64,000 nt of DNA from Halichoerus grypus (Eukaryota; Chordata; Mammalia; Carnivora; Phocidae), in NCBI RefSeq assembly GCF_964656455.1, contig NC_135726.1, positions 18,177,168 to 18,241,167 of the forward strand. Direction: 5' to 3'. Under the pieces are notes generated by a model. It made no database searches and was not told the origin of the DNA. It saw nothing but the letters and a program-made list of their open reading frames with translations. The translations under genes and the position numbers were made by a program. Shown here one piece after another: positions 1-13,172 of this stretch. How positions within the stretch are numbered: position 1 is the first letter of the stretch; each line of letters begins with the position of its first letter.

Positions 1-3000
1 TCACTGCCCGCTTGGCCACCTGCCTGTGCAGCTAGCTCCTGGCCTTTCTTGGTACCCTTAGAGGCTTGGTCACAGCCTGCCAGGCCATGAAACTGGAGAG
101 GGCTCCAAGCGTGACTGAGGCCGCACAGCTGCCAGCTCTTTGCTGGAGGTTGGCTGCAAGCAGCAAGCGTGCTTAAAGCAGCCAAGCACTATCCTGTGGC
201 AGGCCGTCACTTCCCCGCCCCTTCCATTCATGGGTGATCGTGGCTTAAGTCTTCCCATCTCCTCATTCCTGCCCTCACTCAGGAAGAGCTCAGCAGCCAC
301 GTGTCAGCCTGTCTGAGCCTGTGGCTGCTCGTTCTATGACCTCGTCATCTCCAGTGACCCACTCCTCTGCTCTCCACTCCAGCCGCCCCCACCGATGGCT
401 ACCCAAGGCCATGTCACTACTGGAACTGTTCCACCCCAAAATTGCTGAGTCAGCCCCCCCCGAGTCAGGCCCTCCAGCCCACTCTCAGTCCCTTGTGGGA
501 CGCGGGTTCCGGACTTAGCAGGACACTGGGCCTTGCTTCCTCCCCTGCTGCCCCTTCTGTCTTCATTTTCCTCCCTCCCCAGCTGAGGTTCCCTGGTCCA
601 TCATTTGAGCACTCTTCTGCCAGCATCCGCAGCTCTCTTGGCTGCCCGTCTTCTGGTCCCGCCCTGGCTGGCAGCCCCCCAGCCCTGGAGGAATCCCAGC
701 AGCCTCTGGCCTGGAGGCGCCCTCCCCCACCTCCACAGCCTGGAGCAAAGCTAGGGAAGCCAGCCTTGCGTGGTGATCCCTGCTGCCAGACGTGCTGCTC
801 ACCAGCACAGCTGGCCTCGGCTTGTCTCTGCCCGGCCGGCCGTTTGCCCTCCCGACCCAGCACCCCGCAGCCCCCCGCCAAGGTTGGGAGAGCACCTCAC
901 CATCTTGCACACCACTCCCCTCCTGCCCCCAGCCTTCTCTCTGGGCAGATGGCTCACCTTCCTCCTCCATCGAGACAGTAGAAACCAGTCACCTCCCAGC
1001 ACCGCATCTATGTCCCCAACCCTGATCCGAAGGCAGAGGCTCCCTCTTCTCTTGGGTCCTTCTGCCAGAGTCCCGAGCCCCCTCACCCCACTCCCTGGAC
1101 CCTGACTGGCCACTCACCTGTACTCACCTGTCTGTACGGCCACCTTCCACTTCCAGGTTCTTCCCATCAGCATCTGAACAGTGCAGATCTCTCACACCGT
1201 TAAAAACCCACCTCCTGAGGCCTGTGCTTTTACACACACTATCTGTTCTCTCACCCCTGCGCCCAGCCCTGCCCATCCTTTGCATCCCCAGTCTGCTCCC
1301 AGCCCTCCCATCACTCACCACAAGGCCCTGACCAAGGTCACCGCTGACCTTTATGCGGCAAGGTTTCCAGGCCTCATCAGGAGCCACGGCCCTCTCACCC
1401 TCACTCCCACAGCATCTCTGCCATTTCACTCCTGCCTCCCTGTCTGCTCTTCTCCTCCACTCCACCTCCTCCCCTTCCTCCTTTCTGGGTCATCCCACAG
1501 TGTTGCAGAAAGAGGGGATCCCTTCCGTCGGGGCCAGGGCCCATCCAGGGCAGCACCCCGAGACGGGGAACTCACACCTGGCTTCTCTGAGGAGGTGGCT
1601 GTGTCGCTGAGGGGAAGGGTGTTTACAGGAATAATTAGAGGAGGGGGGCTTCTGGCCCGAGGGAACCGTACATGTCCCGAGCAGCTGGAGCATGGAGCCT
1701 CCAATCCTAGGGATGTCCAGAGGAATGTAACCAGAGAGGAGAGTGTGGTTACCTCAGGGAGGGGAAGCGTCTGCTAGTGGCTCCCTCCTGGGTGTGACTA
1801 CTTGAAGGAACAGTGCCATCATTGTCCACAGACAGAGCTGGCCGCACTGGGGTGGAGGTTGGGACCACCACGAGAGATCAACTTGGCTCCATCCCTCAGA
1901 GTCTCTTAGTTGCCTTCAGAGCTGCCCCTGGGTGGCGGGAACAGGATTCCCCAGGAGGTGATGGGTTCCTTGTCACTGAAAGTGTGCAAAAAGAAGGAGG
2001 TCAAGGCCTTTTCTGCCCTCCCATGGTGAAAGACAGTGGTCCCATGGTTTTGTAGATCCCTTTGGCCAACACACATGAGCAGTATCAGCTCTGGGCTGGG
2101 CCCGGCGGCAGGGGGGAGGGGCATGTGAGTGCAGTGGGATGTGGGTGCCGGCGTGGTGTGGACAGCTTCTGCAGAGGCCTGTGGGCAGCTGCTACAAAGA
2201 GAGCCAGGGTCATAGGACGCTTCCCGGCATGAGGAGGACTCCAGGGTCAGGTGGGGTTAGAGAGGCTGCTCAGGAGAATGGGTGGTGAGAGCAGAGGCAG
2301 CTGTCTGGTGTGGGGCAGACAGGCCTTGAGCGAGTGAGAATCTGTGAAGTAGGCTGTCATCGGTCATGCGGTCTTGAAACGATTTAGCTCAATTTCATGG
2401 TGATAAACGTACTATGTCACTGTACCAAGGGTCCTCTCTGGGCCTAGCCATTAACTTGCTTTGAGACTTGGGATGGAGCCTCTATTAGGGTCTTTTGGCA
2501 TTGGGAGGGGCATCTTGATCCAGGCCATTCCATGATGGCTTTGCATAGGAGAGTAGGCCCTGAAAGGGTAGCTGGGACAGTTGCTTGTGGGAGGTGAGTC
2601 TGGTCTCTGGGAAGTTTCAGGTGGGCCTCAGAGGCTTTGTCTTTAGATGGGTGAGCCTCCCTGGAGGATGCCTTCCCCCTTGAGCAGCGGCCAGGTACCT
2701 GTTGGCAGAGCTTGGGCCTGGTAAGTGGCACCATCTGGGAGAGGTGAGGTCTAATCTTTCTTCTGTACCAGGGACCTCAGTGCCACCAGCTGGACTGGGT
2801 AGCTGGAAGGAGGCTTCGTCCCAGGACAGTGGCCTCCAGTACCCAGCGGGCCTTTTAGCGTACCTGCCATTCTCCCCAGAACTTTATGCACCACAGGCCA
2901 CAAAGGCATCGGGTTACCTTGGGTTACTCCCTATCAGGTTGCTCCCTCTCCTGGCCCTCTGGCCCTCTTTTTTTACAACCACTGTTTTTGGGTCCCAGCA

Positions 3001-6000
3001 GGGTCTCTACAGCTGGGGCTCTAGACCTGCCATGGTTTCTGGGCCTGCATTAGACCTGTCTCCGGCCTTGAGAGTGAGCCAGCGGTGACACTCTTTTCCG
3101 GAGACTGAGGGAGAGCTCACAGGAGCTCTTCAAGGCCCAGAAGGCTTAGGTCAAGTGCGAAGACCCAGCTGGGCCTCTGAGGAGGGGCAGGATTTTGATG
3201 ATAAGGTCAGGGACTCATTAGCTCTGCTGTGGGCTGCATTTTGGTTATCCTGATTGCAGAGGGGAGACTGTGGCTTGGCAGGTAGTGTGCTGCGGCCATG
3301 ACTTGATATCTCTGTACACCTTCTGCCCTGGGCAGGGCTCTGCAGGACTCTGATGTGATTGAGCACAAGTACTGTTTAGGAGCAGCCTCTGCTGGGAGCT
3401 GTAGGATGGACAGACTGGCAGAGGTACCTAGCCATCGGGGCCTCCTCACCAGCGCCAGGCCAGCCCCCAGGGCCAAGATGATGAGAACATGGAAGCAAGC
3501 CATGCTTCTCCAGCAGGTGGCGCCAAAGGGTGCAGCAGAGGGACCAGGCTTGGCTAGGGGCTCTGAAGACTTCTTGGAAGAAGGGGCTTCCTAAACCCCA
3601 ACCCGAGACTTCTGTGGGCCCAAGCTGAGTCTTATAGGCTCAGGGTGAGGGAGGGCCTCTGGGCAGAGGAATACAGACTCCCCAATCCCCACCCCACAAG
3701 GGCCTCTTTGGCCTGGCGGGCAGCCGCCTGTCCACTCCCCAGCTGTCTTCCTCTGGAGGGAGATGCTGACCAGCTGGAACCTCATTTTCTCCTGTTGAGG
3801 CCAAATGAGGGGAGGATTGGTGGAGTGGCTTTCTGGGGGCAGGGAGGCAGCTGCCGAAGCCAGGCGAGGAGGAGGAGGATTTCCCTGCCTGCTGAAGGCC
3901 TTGGCCTTGGGGGAGAAGCAAACAGCCAGCACCATCTCTGCCAGGCCTGCTCTGCCTCTTTTCTCCCAGGAAAGACGATTCTGACTCTCACTGGGCCGGG
4001 GAGAAAAGCAGGGGCTGCTTCTGCAGCAACCTTGTCGTTGACTCAGGGAGAGGGAAGAGCGGGGCCTGGCACAGGGTTATCCAAGGCTGGCCTAGCCTGG
4101 GTTAGAATGGGGCCCTGGAAGGGGCTGGGGAGATGTGATCAGAAGTGGCCCTTAATTGGCTCAGAATTTTCCTTGGTGCCCAGCCAGGACTTCTAGCAGG
4201 AGAGGCTGGGGGTAGCTAGGGGTTGCTACCACTGGCCCCCACGTCTGCTCTCAGGCCTGAAGCGTGAATCACAGCTGGCCTGTTCCACACCATTGGAGGG
4301 AAAACAGCGAAGCCGGGATGGTAGAGTGTTCCCGCAGGGCTCTCCCCTGAGTCCCCACCAGGACCCTGAGGAGTATGAGTGCCTCTCCTGGACCCTGACC
4401 CCAGCCCACCCCCAACATAAACAGATACCCTGAGTTGTGGACACAAGGACTGGGGAGGTTTAGAGAAAGAAAACTGGCTTGTGGGGATTCCTCTGAGAAG
4501 ACAAGGCTAGATGGGGAGTGTAGTGCCAGGGCATGGGGACCCTGGAAATGGGGACATAGAGCTCAGCTGCCCAGTGGCATGGCAGGGCTGAGTGCCCGTA
4601 CTCTCTCTTCCTTTTTTGGACAGTGGGGTTGCTGATGCTGGTGGTTTTGGGATCAATGGGATAATAAAGGCCTAAGAAGTATGTTCTGCCCCCTGTTCCT
4701 GTCCAAAGGGTTGTGAGAGTGTAGAAGAGCATCTTCAGGGTGGGGGCGGGGGTCTTTGTGGCTGTCTTGGGGAACAGGATGGCTGGAGTGGGGCTGGATG
4801 GGATGCAGGTAGAGGGCTGCGGGAGGTGACATGTAGTCCTGTGGTACTGTGCTACGTGAGATTCTGGAGGCATTGGGAACGAGGGATGCTGTCTAGGGTG
4901 GAGGGGATGCAGGCTTGGGCTGGAGGCCAAGGCACAGAGCTCTAGCGAGCTGTCCCTGAGGTCCCTCTGCTCTGCCAGCTCTGTCACGTCAGGGGCAGAA
5001 GGCTGGCCATTTGGGCTTCTTGGCTTGCAGCTACAAATGAGCCCCGCCTGAAGCCCTCAGTTTGAGAAGGGGGGGCCTGTCTCTTCTCAGTGCACATCCT
5101 GTCGCTGACCCAGCCGGTTTGGGGGCGGAGAGAGGGCAGCTGCCTGGCCTCAAGCCCAGGAGAGCAGAGGTCACAGCAGGGCGCTGGGCTGGGTGGGAGC
5201 TGAGGGAGGGCGCAGTAAGCAGGGGGAGTGGGGGTCAGGCCAGGACAGGAGCTGTGACTTCTTCCTCCTGCCGCCTTCCTGGAGGGCCTTGTGGGAGCTC
5301 CCCACATGGCTGGCCCTCTGACTTGAGGCCTGGGCCACCCCTTTCCCATTTTTCTCTTGGTATTTAGGGCCACTGCTCACCAGGGGTCTTCTGTGGACAG
5401 CTTCAGCCTTCCCAGGACAGGGGCCGACCTGCGGGCCACCGAAAAGCTAGGGCCAGACCTGTGCTCAGTGGCTGTTCAGGGCAGAAGCCTCCACCCCGGC
5501 TCTGACCCTGCAGTGGTGCCCCGCCCCCCGGGCCTCATCCACTCCCTTATTCCCCGAGTTCATCACTGGTGACAGGCTGGAGGAATGTTGTGGTCACTGC
5601 CACCTGACTGTGCCTGGGGCCTTCTCCCGTCTTCACCTTGTGCCCACAGAGGCGACTACATGGCTCTGCCTCAGCTCCTTTGTGGCATTGTCTTAAACTT
5701 GCCAAGTCTGCAGCGGGCCGCCCCACCCTCCCCAGCTCCATAGCCCCCTCTGCTGCCCATGTGCTCTCCAGAGCGCAGAGCCAGGGGAGCCTCGGCCTGG
5801 GATGACCTGAGCCCCGCCTCCAGGCCTCTGGGTCTCCTCCAGGCCTCCTGGCTGGATACCTGGCCTTGGCCTCTGGCCCTGGGGAGGAGGCGGTGCTCTG
5901 CCTTTGGAGTGGGGCTGCACAGGGCAGCTATCTACCTGTTTCATCTCTGCCGGACCTGGGGCCCTCCTTCACAGGGGCCCTCCCACTGGCTCCTTCTGGC

Positions 6001-6699
6001 CTTGCCTCCTCCTCTGCTCTCTCCCCTCTCTACCCCTCAGCCTTTTCTCTCCTTGCTAACCACCTCCCACTCCCAGGCCTTCCCCACCCAGCAGCCAGAT
6101 TGACCCTAATGGGACTATGGGACTCCCTGCCTACGTCCTGCTCATGGATCCCTAGCGCTCAAAATGCAGTCAGGGCCCTGAGCCTGGCCTGGAGTACCCG
6201 TGTCCAGGCCCCAGCCTGCTGGCTGCACCGGCCTGGTTCCCTCCCTCTGCCAGCCCTGATCTGTGCCCAGTTCCTCGAATGCGGCAGGCACTCATGAATG
6301 CCTCCAGGCCTTTGCACACACTGTTCCTTCTTCCCAGAACACACTTTCATCTCCCAGTTCTTTCATCCCCCAGGATGGCCTCGCAGCCCCCTCCTTGTGC
6401 CCTGCTGGAACTGTTCACACCGTGGGGTAGTTACCTGTTCCCAACCACTGAAGGGGGTGTGATCTGTGCCACACCCCCCAAGGGAGGGGCCGTGTGTGTC
6501 CCGGACTCCTGGCACTGGAATATAGGGGTGCACCTGGGCAGGGAGGTGAGCCAGTGGAGCCGGCCCGCAGCATCCTCGAGGCGGCATCACCATGGAGGGG
6601 CCGGGGACCTGTGCGGGTGGGGGCAGGGCGCAGTGCTGGACAAGGACTTGCAGACCCCCCTCCCTGACCGGCTTCCCTGCTGTTGTGTGCCTCTCGCAG
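1..6699 (+). other. ATP6V0D1: ATP6V0D1 intron 2 (partial)
   Basis: This stretch precedes exon 3 and contains no open frame that reads as a known exon. It is GC-rich unique sequence with long C-rich runs, for example 470-1500. I recognise no young SINE here, and the protein-length open frames look like GC-driven chance ORFs. Confidence 0.7.
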
Positions 6700-6878
6700 T
6701 TACAGCTACATGATTGACAATGTCATCCTGCTCATCACGGGCACGCTGCACCAGCGCTCTATCGCCGAACTTGTGCCCAAGTGCCACCCGCTAGGCAGCT
6801 TTGAGCAGATGGAGGCTGTGAACATTGCACAGACACCTGCCGAGCTCTACAATGCCATTCTGGTGGACACGCCCCTGG
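6700..6878 (+). CDS. ATP6V0D1: ATP6V0D1 exon 3
   Basis: The 179-bp exon follows a ctctcgcag acceptor and ends at a ctgg|gtgag donor. It encodes residues 101-160, from the last base of a Thr codon through [11 protein letters not shown] to AILVDTPL, with one base of the next Ala codon. Confidence 0.95.
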
Positions 6879-9800
6879 GTGAGCCACTGGGGCGGAGTGG
6901 GGAGGTAGGGGGGCAGCGCCTCCATGCCGGGTTCCTGTGGGGACCCCTGGGGGGTGATGCTGAGCCAGAAAGGGAGGTCTGCCCCCTGCTGCTTATCTTT
7001 ATCTTTCCGTAGACTTCCCTCTCATTCTCTCACCCTGCCTTCTGCTCCTTTCCTGTTGCTTTTGCTGGGCCAGGCAGGCTACCCCCAGGGCCTGACTCGG
7101 AGCATGTAACTTTGTGAAACTGGCCAATTTCTCAGGATGCAGGGGAGGGCGGAGCTCATGGAGAGGGGAGAGGCCCGGGTCCCTCAGAGTCTTGGGAGCT
7201 CAAACTGTGCTCGATTGTGGCCCCAAGCTGGGCCAGAGTGGCTGGCTGCCTATGAGGCAGAGGAGGGAAGCAAATAGCTTCACTAGCCTCCACAGAGCAG
7301 GTCCCAGGGGCCAGGTCAGGCAGTGTCCGGCAGGATGCAGGGTTCGTGTCAGAGGCCAAGAAAGGAAGGGGAACTGGGAGCTTCCTGCAGGGCCCCACCT
7401 AGGCAGTGCTGGCTCCTGCCTGTCTTGGAGGCTGGGGAGAAGGCACTAAGGCTGTCACCAGCTAGTGCCCTCATAGGCCCAATCCTAGCCCCCAGGGCAC
7501 CACCTCCGGGAAGCCTCCAGGGTTAAACCACTGGGTTACAAGCTGCACTTGTTTCTGTACTAAGAGGCCTGAGCCCTACCTGCTGGGCATATCTGCCATA
7601 GACTCTCCCAGGAACTCTGGGCTGGTTCTGGGCTGTTTGTGCCTTCTCAGTTTCTCCATCTTTAAAGAAGAGACAGACCAGTGAGTCTGAGGGCCCCTGT
7701 CAGGGGAGGGGGGTCTGTCCTGCTCTGGCCTCCACTTTCAGCCCAACAGTGGCCCTCTGGGTCACTGGTCCATGCCCACCCAGCTCATTCCTTGTCTGAA
7801 AGAGAAAGAGGCTGGTTTCCCAAATGTGGGCCCCCAGCCCTCCCGGGGGTTGCAGATCTGTGGGCATCAGACCCCAAATCCACAGCTGCCCCTTAAGGAA
7901 GGAGGATGTCATGGCCTCTTATGCAAGTCTGTCTTTGGCATGGTCTGAACTTGGGTCTGCCCCAGAGGCGATTAGATCATGTTATGGCTGGCCGCCTCTT
8001 TATAAATCAGTTTTAGGAGCAGGGATGCAGGAGAAGCTCAGGTCAGTGCACATGGCCCCGAGTATTGCTTCTGCCACTTCCAAGGCAATTGCCCAGGCGG
8101 GGTTGAGGGGGCCCCCAACCCCTAGGTGGTCAGGCCTTGTGGCAGGAGCCCTCTGTGCCCTGCAGGGGTCACTGAACAGCAGCTGGATTCTCGCCTAGGC
8201 TGAATCCAGTCACCCACCCTCACCCCCACGTCTTTCTTCCCCAGCGGCCTTTTTCCAAGACTGCATTTCAGAGCAGGACCTTGATGAGATGAACATCGAG
8301 ATCATCCGCAACACACTCTACAAGGTAGTGCCCTCGCCGGTGGTGGGGGCTGGCCTCTAGGCGGGGGCCCCTGATGTGGTGGGCTGGTGGTTTAGGTGGG
8401 GTGCTGGGACAGGACGCAGCTGCACCAGGCTCCTATCCTGGGGGCTTATCCACTTACTTGCTGGCTCCCACGATGGGTGCAGGCTGCATGGAACAGGTTC
8501 TCCATCTCGTGGCGCCTGCGGCAGGCCCTGATAAGATCAGCAGGAGTGGCTGGTGCCCCACAGCTTGGCCTGTCAGAGCTGGCTCCTGGATGGCCGCTCC
8601 CCCCCTGCATCTAAGAGGGTCACGGGCCACCACCCAGGTCAAAGCTTTCAGGTTTACCCCGCCTGGACTGTTGCCAGCAAGGACAGGCTTTGAGCAGAGG
8701 CAACACTGTGCTCAGTTATGGTGGAGGGAGGGACCCAGCCAGGTGTAGCCAGGTCACCACGTCCTTCTCGGGTTTCCAGGCCTAGAACCAGTGTCATGTC
8801 CCAGCATCCGCATCCCCCACCCACCTTCTGCTTCCCCCCCAGGCTATGGCACAGGTTGGTGACCCCTGGAGATAGAGTGAGCTTGGGATTCATGGGTCCG
8901 CACTGCCCTGGCCCAGAGAGGCTAGGAGCAGGGCTGGGAGCCAAGGCAGGGGGCCGGCCAGGGACCAGTGAAGGACATTTGGGACAGACTGGGCTCTGGC
9001 TGTAGTGAGGCACTGAGCTGTGGCACCAGGACCCCTGATAGGCTGCAGCTCGGAACATGGATCAGGCCCCGAAGTGGGGGCTGAAGATAGCCCAGGCCAA
9101 GGGCCCTGCTGACCTAACCCTGAGAACATCTGTCGGTCGGATCTTTACAGTGAAGTTCTTCTCCTGCCTGGGTTGGAGCTAGGGGACCAACAGAGGGCCG
9201 CCGCCTGAGCTCAGGCCCTCCAGTCTCCCTCCAGGAATCTGGGCTAGAGTGCAAGGGAGGCTCTGGGGGTAGGTGAGGAGCCTGCTTGTAGGTTGCAGGG
9301 GTGTAGGCACGCGCAGAAGCAAGCACGGAACGTGGGCCAAGTGGCATGCGGTTTGCTGTGCAAGTGCAGGTTTCAGATGGACAGCAGGACACAGGTCTGG
9401 AAAAAGAGGCAGGCACAGGATCAAGTCACCCAGGGCCTGCAGTGCCAGGCCAGAGTTTGAACTGTGTCCTGTGGACGGGGTCAGCCAATGAAGGTTTGCC
9501 ACAGCAGGGCAGAGTGTCATCAGAAAGCTGCCTCTGGCTGCAATGTGGAGGACAGAGCGGAGAGGTGAGACTGAGCTAGGAAGATCGCTGACTTCTTTAA
9601 TCGTCAGGACCGCCCTAGGAGCTAGGTGGGCATCAGTATCCACACTGGTAAGATGAGGAAACTGAGGGCTCAGAGAAGCAGGGTGGGTGGCCTGAAGCCA
9701 CTTGCTAGACCCTGGCAGCCCTGGATCACACCTGGCTCAGCTTGTTTGCACAGCACGTGCTCTCATCTGCCCCGCTAACAGGGAGGCAGGCCAGGCAGTG

Positions 9801-12469
9801 AGCCGGGGCTGTGCATGTGCACGCCATCTGAGTGCTCCCGCCCGCCCAACTGGCCTGCTGCCGGGATCCCTGCCCTGAGACTGGGTGAGGGGTGCGGCTG
9901 TCCCCCCAGCCTCACCCACACCCTCACCAGGCCTGACTGGTTCTAGCTGGAGTCACTGGCGAGGGCTGCTCAGGCACCAGCTCGTAAACACGGATCCAAG
10001 GCTGAGGGCGCCGTGCCAGGACCGCCCGCTCGTCAGGCAATGTCCCAGCCCAGTGGCCACAGATGGGAGATTAGACGGACCCTCAACCGCCTGGCGGGTG
10101 GGAACTGTAGGCAGCTGGTGCAGCAGCCGTGGGCTGGCAGGCTCCAGGGGACAGGGTGGGGGTGGGGAGGTAACCTTGGTACCTGGGCCTTTGGGGTCTT
10201 GCCAGTTTCTTCAGCTGCCCTAGCTTCCTGAAGAGAGTCTGGGCCTATCCCACCACCTCCCCCGACCCTGGGCTCAGCCTCTCCAGGGACTGGTATGGCT
10301 CGGGGAAGGCTGGTGGCTTCCCCACAGATTGGAGCTGCAGGCCCCACCAGGGCAAGCTGGAGATTTGGGCACAGCCAGCTTGGCTGGCCGTGGGGAGAAA
10401 AGTGGTTGGGGACAGTCATAGAGGAACTAAATCACCACCAAGCATGGTAGGATTGGCAGATTGGTTTCTGCCACTCAAGCCCTCTGATTCCTGGGGATCT
10501 GCAGTGCTGGGGTCCACTCTCTCCTTCCAGGTTTCTGGCTCCCTGACCTGTCCTAGATTTCTGTTTCCTGTGACCCCAGTGGTCACCACAGGCCTCCTCC
10601 TGAGCCCAGCTTGCCCAGTGCTGCTGGCCAGGCTCTGCCTGTGCTTGTGGACTCCTGAGTCTCATCTCACCTCCTTGGGGCAGCAGAGCCTGGGGCCCAA
10701 ATCAACTGGTGGTGGGTGGAAACGTCTCCGAACCTTGGAGGGCAGACCTTGGTGCTGAAAGCTTTCCAGGCCTCCCAGCTCTCACCCTCAACCCTGAAGA
10801 ATAATCTCTAGCCTGTGGAGCCAGAGTCCCTGTGACCAGGCCACCAGAAAGGACCCAGGAGGATCTGAGTGAAGGGAGCTCCCTGGGGGCGCCGCAAGAC
10901 CATCCCCTCTCTCTTGACAGGTGCCTGGTTGGTTTTATGAATGAGTGCTGGCCGGGAACTAGGGCCTGAGCTGACCTGTCCTTTCCTCATGCCCAGCAGA
11001 TCCAGTTTGTCCAGGCAGGAAGTGCTCATTCCCACCACAGCCCATGGGCCCAGCCATTGCACTGCAGGGCTGTGCAAGCAATAACCATCCCTCAGCAGGA
11101 GCGGGGCTGATAATTTGCTTGCCGCTTCACGATGCCTGGGAGCTACCTGAGGGATGGAAGGAGTTCTGTGAGGTGGGGTGCCAAGAGGGGCCAGGGCACC
11201 CAGGCCAGGCTGTCTCCGTGAACTCTCAGGAGTCACCTTCCTTCCCCAAGCCCATCAACTTGTGGTTTGCTGAGGCTGAGGAGGGGAGGTTTGGGGGAAA
11301 GGCAGGCAGAACAGCTGGGGGCAGACCGAGCCCCCTCTGAGCCTGGCCTCCTGTGGGATGATGGTGTAGGGGCGTGTAGGGGGCAGCGCACCATGAAGCA
11401 GATGGTCGGCCAGAAATGGCTCTGTCACTCCTGGGTGCCGAGAGACAGCAGGCCAGCTGATTAACAGTTGGAATTTATGGATGTTTCCGAGGCTCTGACA
11501 TGGGGGCTCAGTCCATGGGTGTGATGTTTGGACTCACCATGCAAGGGACTGGGGAGGGAAAGAGGGAACTGTGAGGAGCAGGCCAGGCAAGTCCCCCAGT
11601 TCCCTGCCTGGGTTGACTAAGCCCCCTGGTCTGCACAGGCCTACCTGGAGTCCTTCTACAAGTTCTGCACCCTACTGGGCGGGACCACAGCCGATGCCAT
11701 GTGCCCCATCCTGGAGGTAAGTGCCTGCCCACCCTCCCACCTGCCGGTCCCTGGTAGCCCGGGCCTGGGGGAGGCCCTGACAGCTGACTGGCAACCGCCC
11801 CCTTCCCCTCCCTCTCGCCGTGCCTGTGCCTCGGCCCCACAGTTTGAAGCCGACCGACGAGCCTTCATCATCACCATCAACTCGTTCGACACAGAGCTGT
11901 CCAAGGAGGACCGGGCCAAGCTCTTTCCGCACTGCGGGCGGCTCTACCCGGAGGGCCTGGCCCAGCTGGCTCGGGCTGACGACTATGAGCAGGTGAAGAG
12001 TGTGGCCGACTACTACCCGGTGAGTGCCCCGGCTGCAGCATGATGGGCGGGCATACTGGCATCTGCATCCCCACCCCACACCCCACAGCGCCCTCACGCT
12101 CATGCTGTCCATCCCTCCCCTGGGCCAGGAGTACAAGCTGCTCTTCGAGGGTGCAGGCAGCAACCCTGGAGACAAGACCCTGGAGGACCGATTCTTCGAG
12201 CATGAGGTGAGGGGTTGCTCCCCTGTCCATCGTAGGGAGGGGTTGGTGGCCCGGGCCTGACTCTGCCGTCACGGCCACCTGCACACCACGGCTGTCTCTG
12301 TCTGTAGGTGAAACTGAACAAGTTGGCCTTCCTGAACCAGTTCCACTTTGGTATCTTCTACGCCTTTGTGAAGCTCAAGGAGCAAGAGTGTCGCAACATT
12401 GTGTGGATTGCCGAGTGCATTGCCCAGCGCCACCGCGCCAAGATCGACAACTACATCCCCATCTTCTAG
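6700..12469 (+). CDS. ATP6V0D1: V-type proton ATPase subunit d1, exons 3-8 (5' part outside window)
   Basis: This is the 3' part of the gene for V-ATPase V0 subunit d1, which sits on the cytosolic face of the membrane ring and couples the central rotor stalk to the proteolipid ring in lysosomes, endosomes and secretory membranes. Six exons join in frame: 6700-6878, 8245-8324, 11639-11716, 11843-12019, 12129-12206 and 12308-12469. All introns are GT-AG. The visible 751 coding bases plus stop give residues 101 (last base) to 351 if the protein has the usual 351 residues, so exons 1-2 (about 100 residues) lie left of the window. Diagnostic stretches are [33 protein letters not shown] and the C-terminus [13 protein letters not shown]. 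The protein is soluble, so no membrane segment is expected or seen. It is tail to tail with HSD11B2. Identification is very secure. Confidence 0.97.
8245..8324 (+). CDS. ATP6V0D1: ATP6V0D1 exon 4
   Basis: The 80-bp exon follows a ttccccag acceptor and ends caag|gtagtg. It encodes [20 protein letters not shown] and on to LYK, finishing in phase 0 at residue 187. Confidence 0.95.
8325..11638 (+). other. ATP6V0D1: ATP6V0D1 intron 4
   Basis: This 3.3-kb intron holds no recognisable exon. It is GC-rich unique DNA with an old MIR fragment near 9590-9735. Confidence 0.75.
9590..9735 (+). repeat. MIR-like SINE fragment
   Basis: The tract aagatgaggaaactgagggc followed by a cagagaag segment and a weak cctgaagccactt tail matches the middle of the ancient mammalian MIR element. 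It is diverged and has no clear ends. Confidence 0.6.
11639..11716 (+). CDS. ATP6V0D1: ATP6V0D1 exon 5
   Basis: The 78-bp exon encodes exactly 26 residues (188-213), AYLESFYKF to CPILE. It lies between a ctgcacag acceptor and a ggag|gtaagt donor. Confidence 0.95.
11843..12019 (+). CDS. ATP6V0D1: ATP6V0D1 exon 6
   Basis: The 177-bp exon encodes 59 residues (214-272), [15 protein letters not shown] to VADYYP. It has an Asp in [10 protein letters not shown] where I remember Gly in the human protein. Intron 5 is only 126 bp. Confidence 0.95.
12129..12206 (+). CDS. ATP6V0D1: ATP6V0D1 exon 7
   Basis: The 78-bp exon encodes 26 residues (273-298), [15 protein letters not shown] to FFEHE. It is flanked by short introns of 109 and 101 bp. 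Confidence 0.95.
12308..12469 (+). CDS. ATP6V0D1: ATP6V0D1 exon 8 and stop
   Basis: The last coding part is 162 bp, from [15 protein letters not shown] to NYIPIF, with a TAG stop at 12467-12469. The tract [20 protein letters not shown] is highly characteristic of V-ATPase subunit d. Confidence 0.96.
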   Translation: MKLNKLAFLNQFHFGIFYAFVKLKEQECRNIVWIAECIAQRHRAKIDNYIPIF

Positions 12470-12895
12470 TGCCCTGGCCCGAGGATGCCCACAAGTGTGT
12501 GTCTACGTGTGCTGTGACAAAGCCCATGGTTCACATGCCTGCCCTCGGGGGTAGCACATTGTCTTAGTGACTTTCGGTTTCCCTGACCCTCTCTGAGATG
12601 GCTCTTGGGCCTGAAAAGGGGCTGGGCACCTGCTCTCCCTACCAAGGATGGACCAATTCCCCCTCTCCCCCCACCCCCCGCCCCAAGGAGGACCCCTCAG
12701 CCCTCTGTTTACAGCCACTGACATGTCTGAGAAGCATGTGGTCACTTCCCTGAGAACCCCTGGGGCAGCGTGAGCCTCCTCTTCCCTCTGTGGTTGGCCC
12801 AGGGGAAGGATAGAGTATGTGTCCTTGAGGCATAGCTCTGCAACCCTGTCCCTCAGCTCTGCCCCCTGAGACAATAAACTGCCCTAAGCCTAGCT
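12470..12895 (+). other. ATP6V0D1: ATP6V0D1 3' UTR
   Basis: This is noncoding sequence from the stop codon to about 17 bases past the poly(A) signal. It is GC-rich in its middle and is the end of the transcript unless a distal site is used. Confidence 0.8.
12873..12878 (+). terminator. ATP6V0D1: ATP6V0D1 poly(A) signal AATAAA
   Basis: A canonical AATAAA lies 404 bases after the stop. It is followed by a GT/CT-rich stretch (tagctgtctgctgtctcctt) that would serve as the downstream element. Confidence 0.88.
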
Positions 12896-13130
12896 GTCTG
12901 CTGTCTCCTTTGGGCCCCAGTACCTCTTCCAGACCCCCAACTTCCCTTGGGTGCCACCCTTGTCGAGCCCACCCCCACCCCAAGCTTTCGACCTCCCTCG
13001 CTGGCCCTCTCCGTGTGCAGCCAGGTGCTGCAAGGTGGGGGAAGTCACTGGAGGCCCAGATAGGCCTGTGGAGTTGGGTCCTGGCCCTGGAGGGTCCCAG
13101 GCCCCTGTTTGCCTCATTGAGCCCCACTAC

Positions 13131-13172
13131 GCCCTAGGCCAGGGGCACTATGCCCTAGGCCAGGGGCACTAC
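13131..13172 (+). repeat. Two-copy 21-bp tandem repeat
   Basis: The unit gccctaggccaggggcacta occurs twice back to back. It lies in the short spacer between the ATP6V0D1 and HSD11B2 poly(A) sites. Confidence 0.85.
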
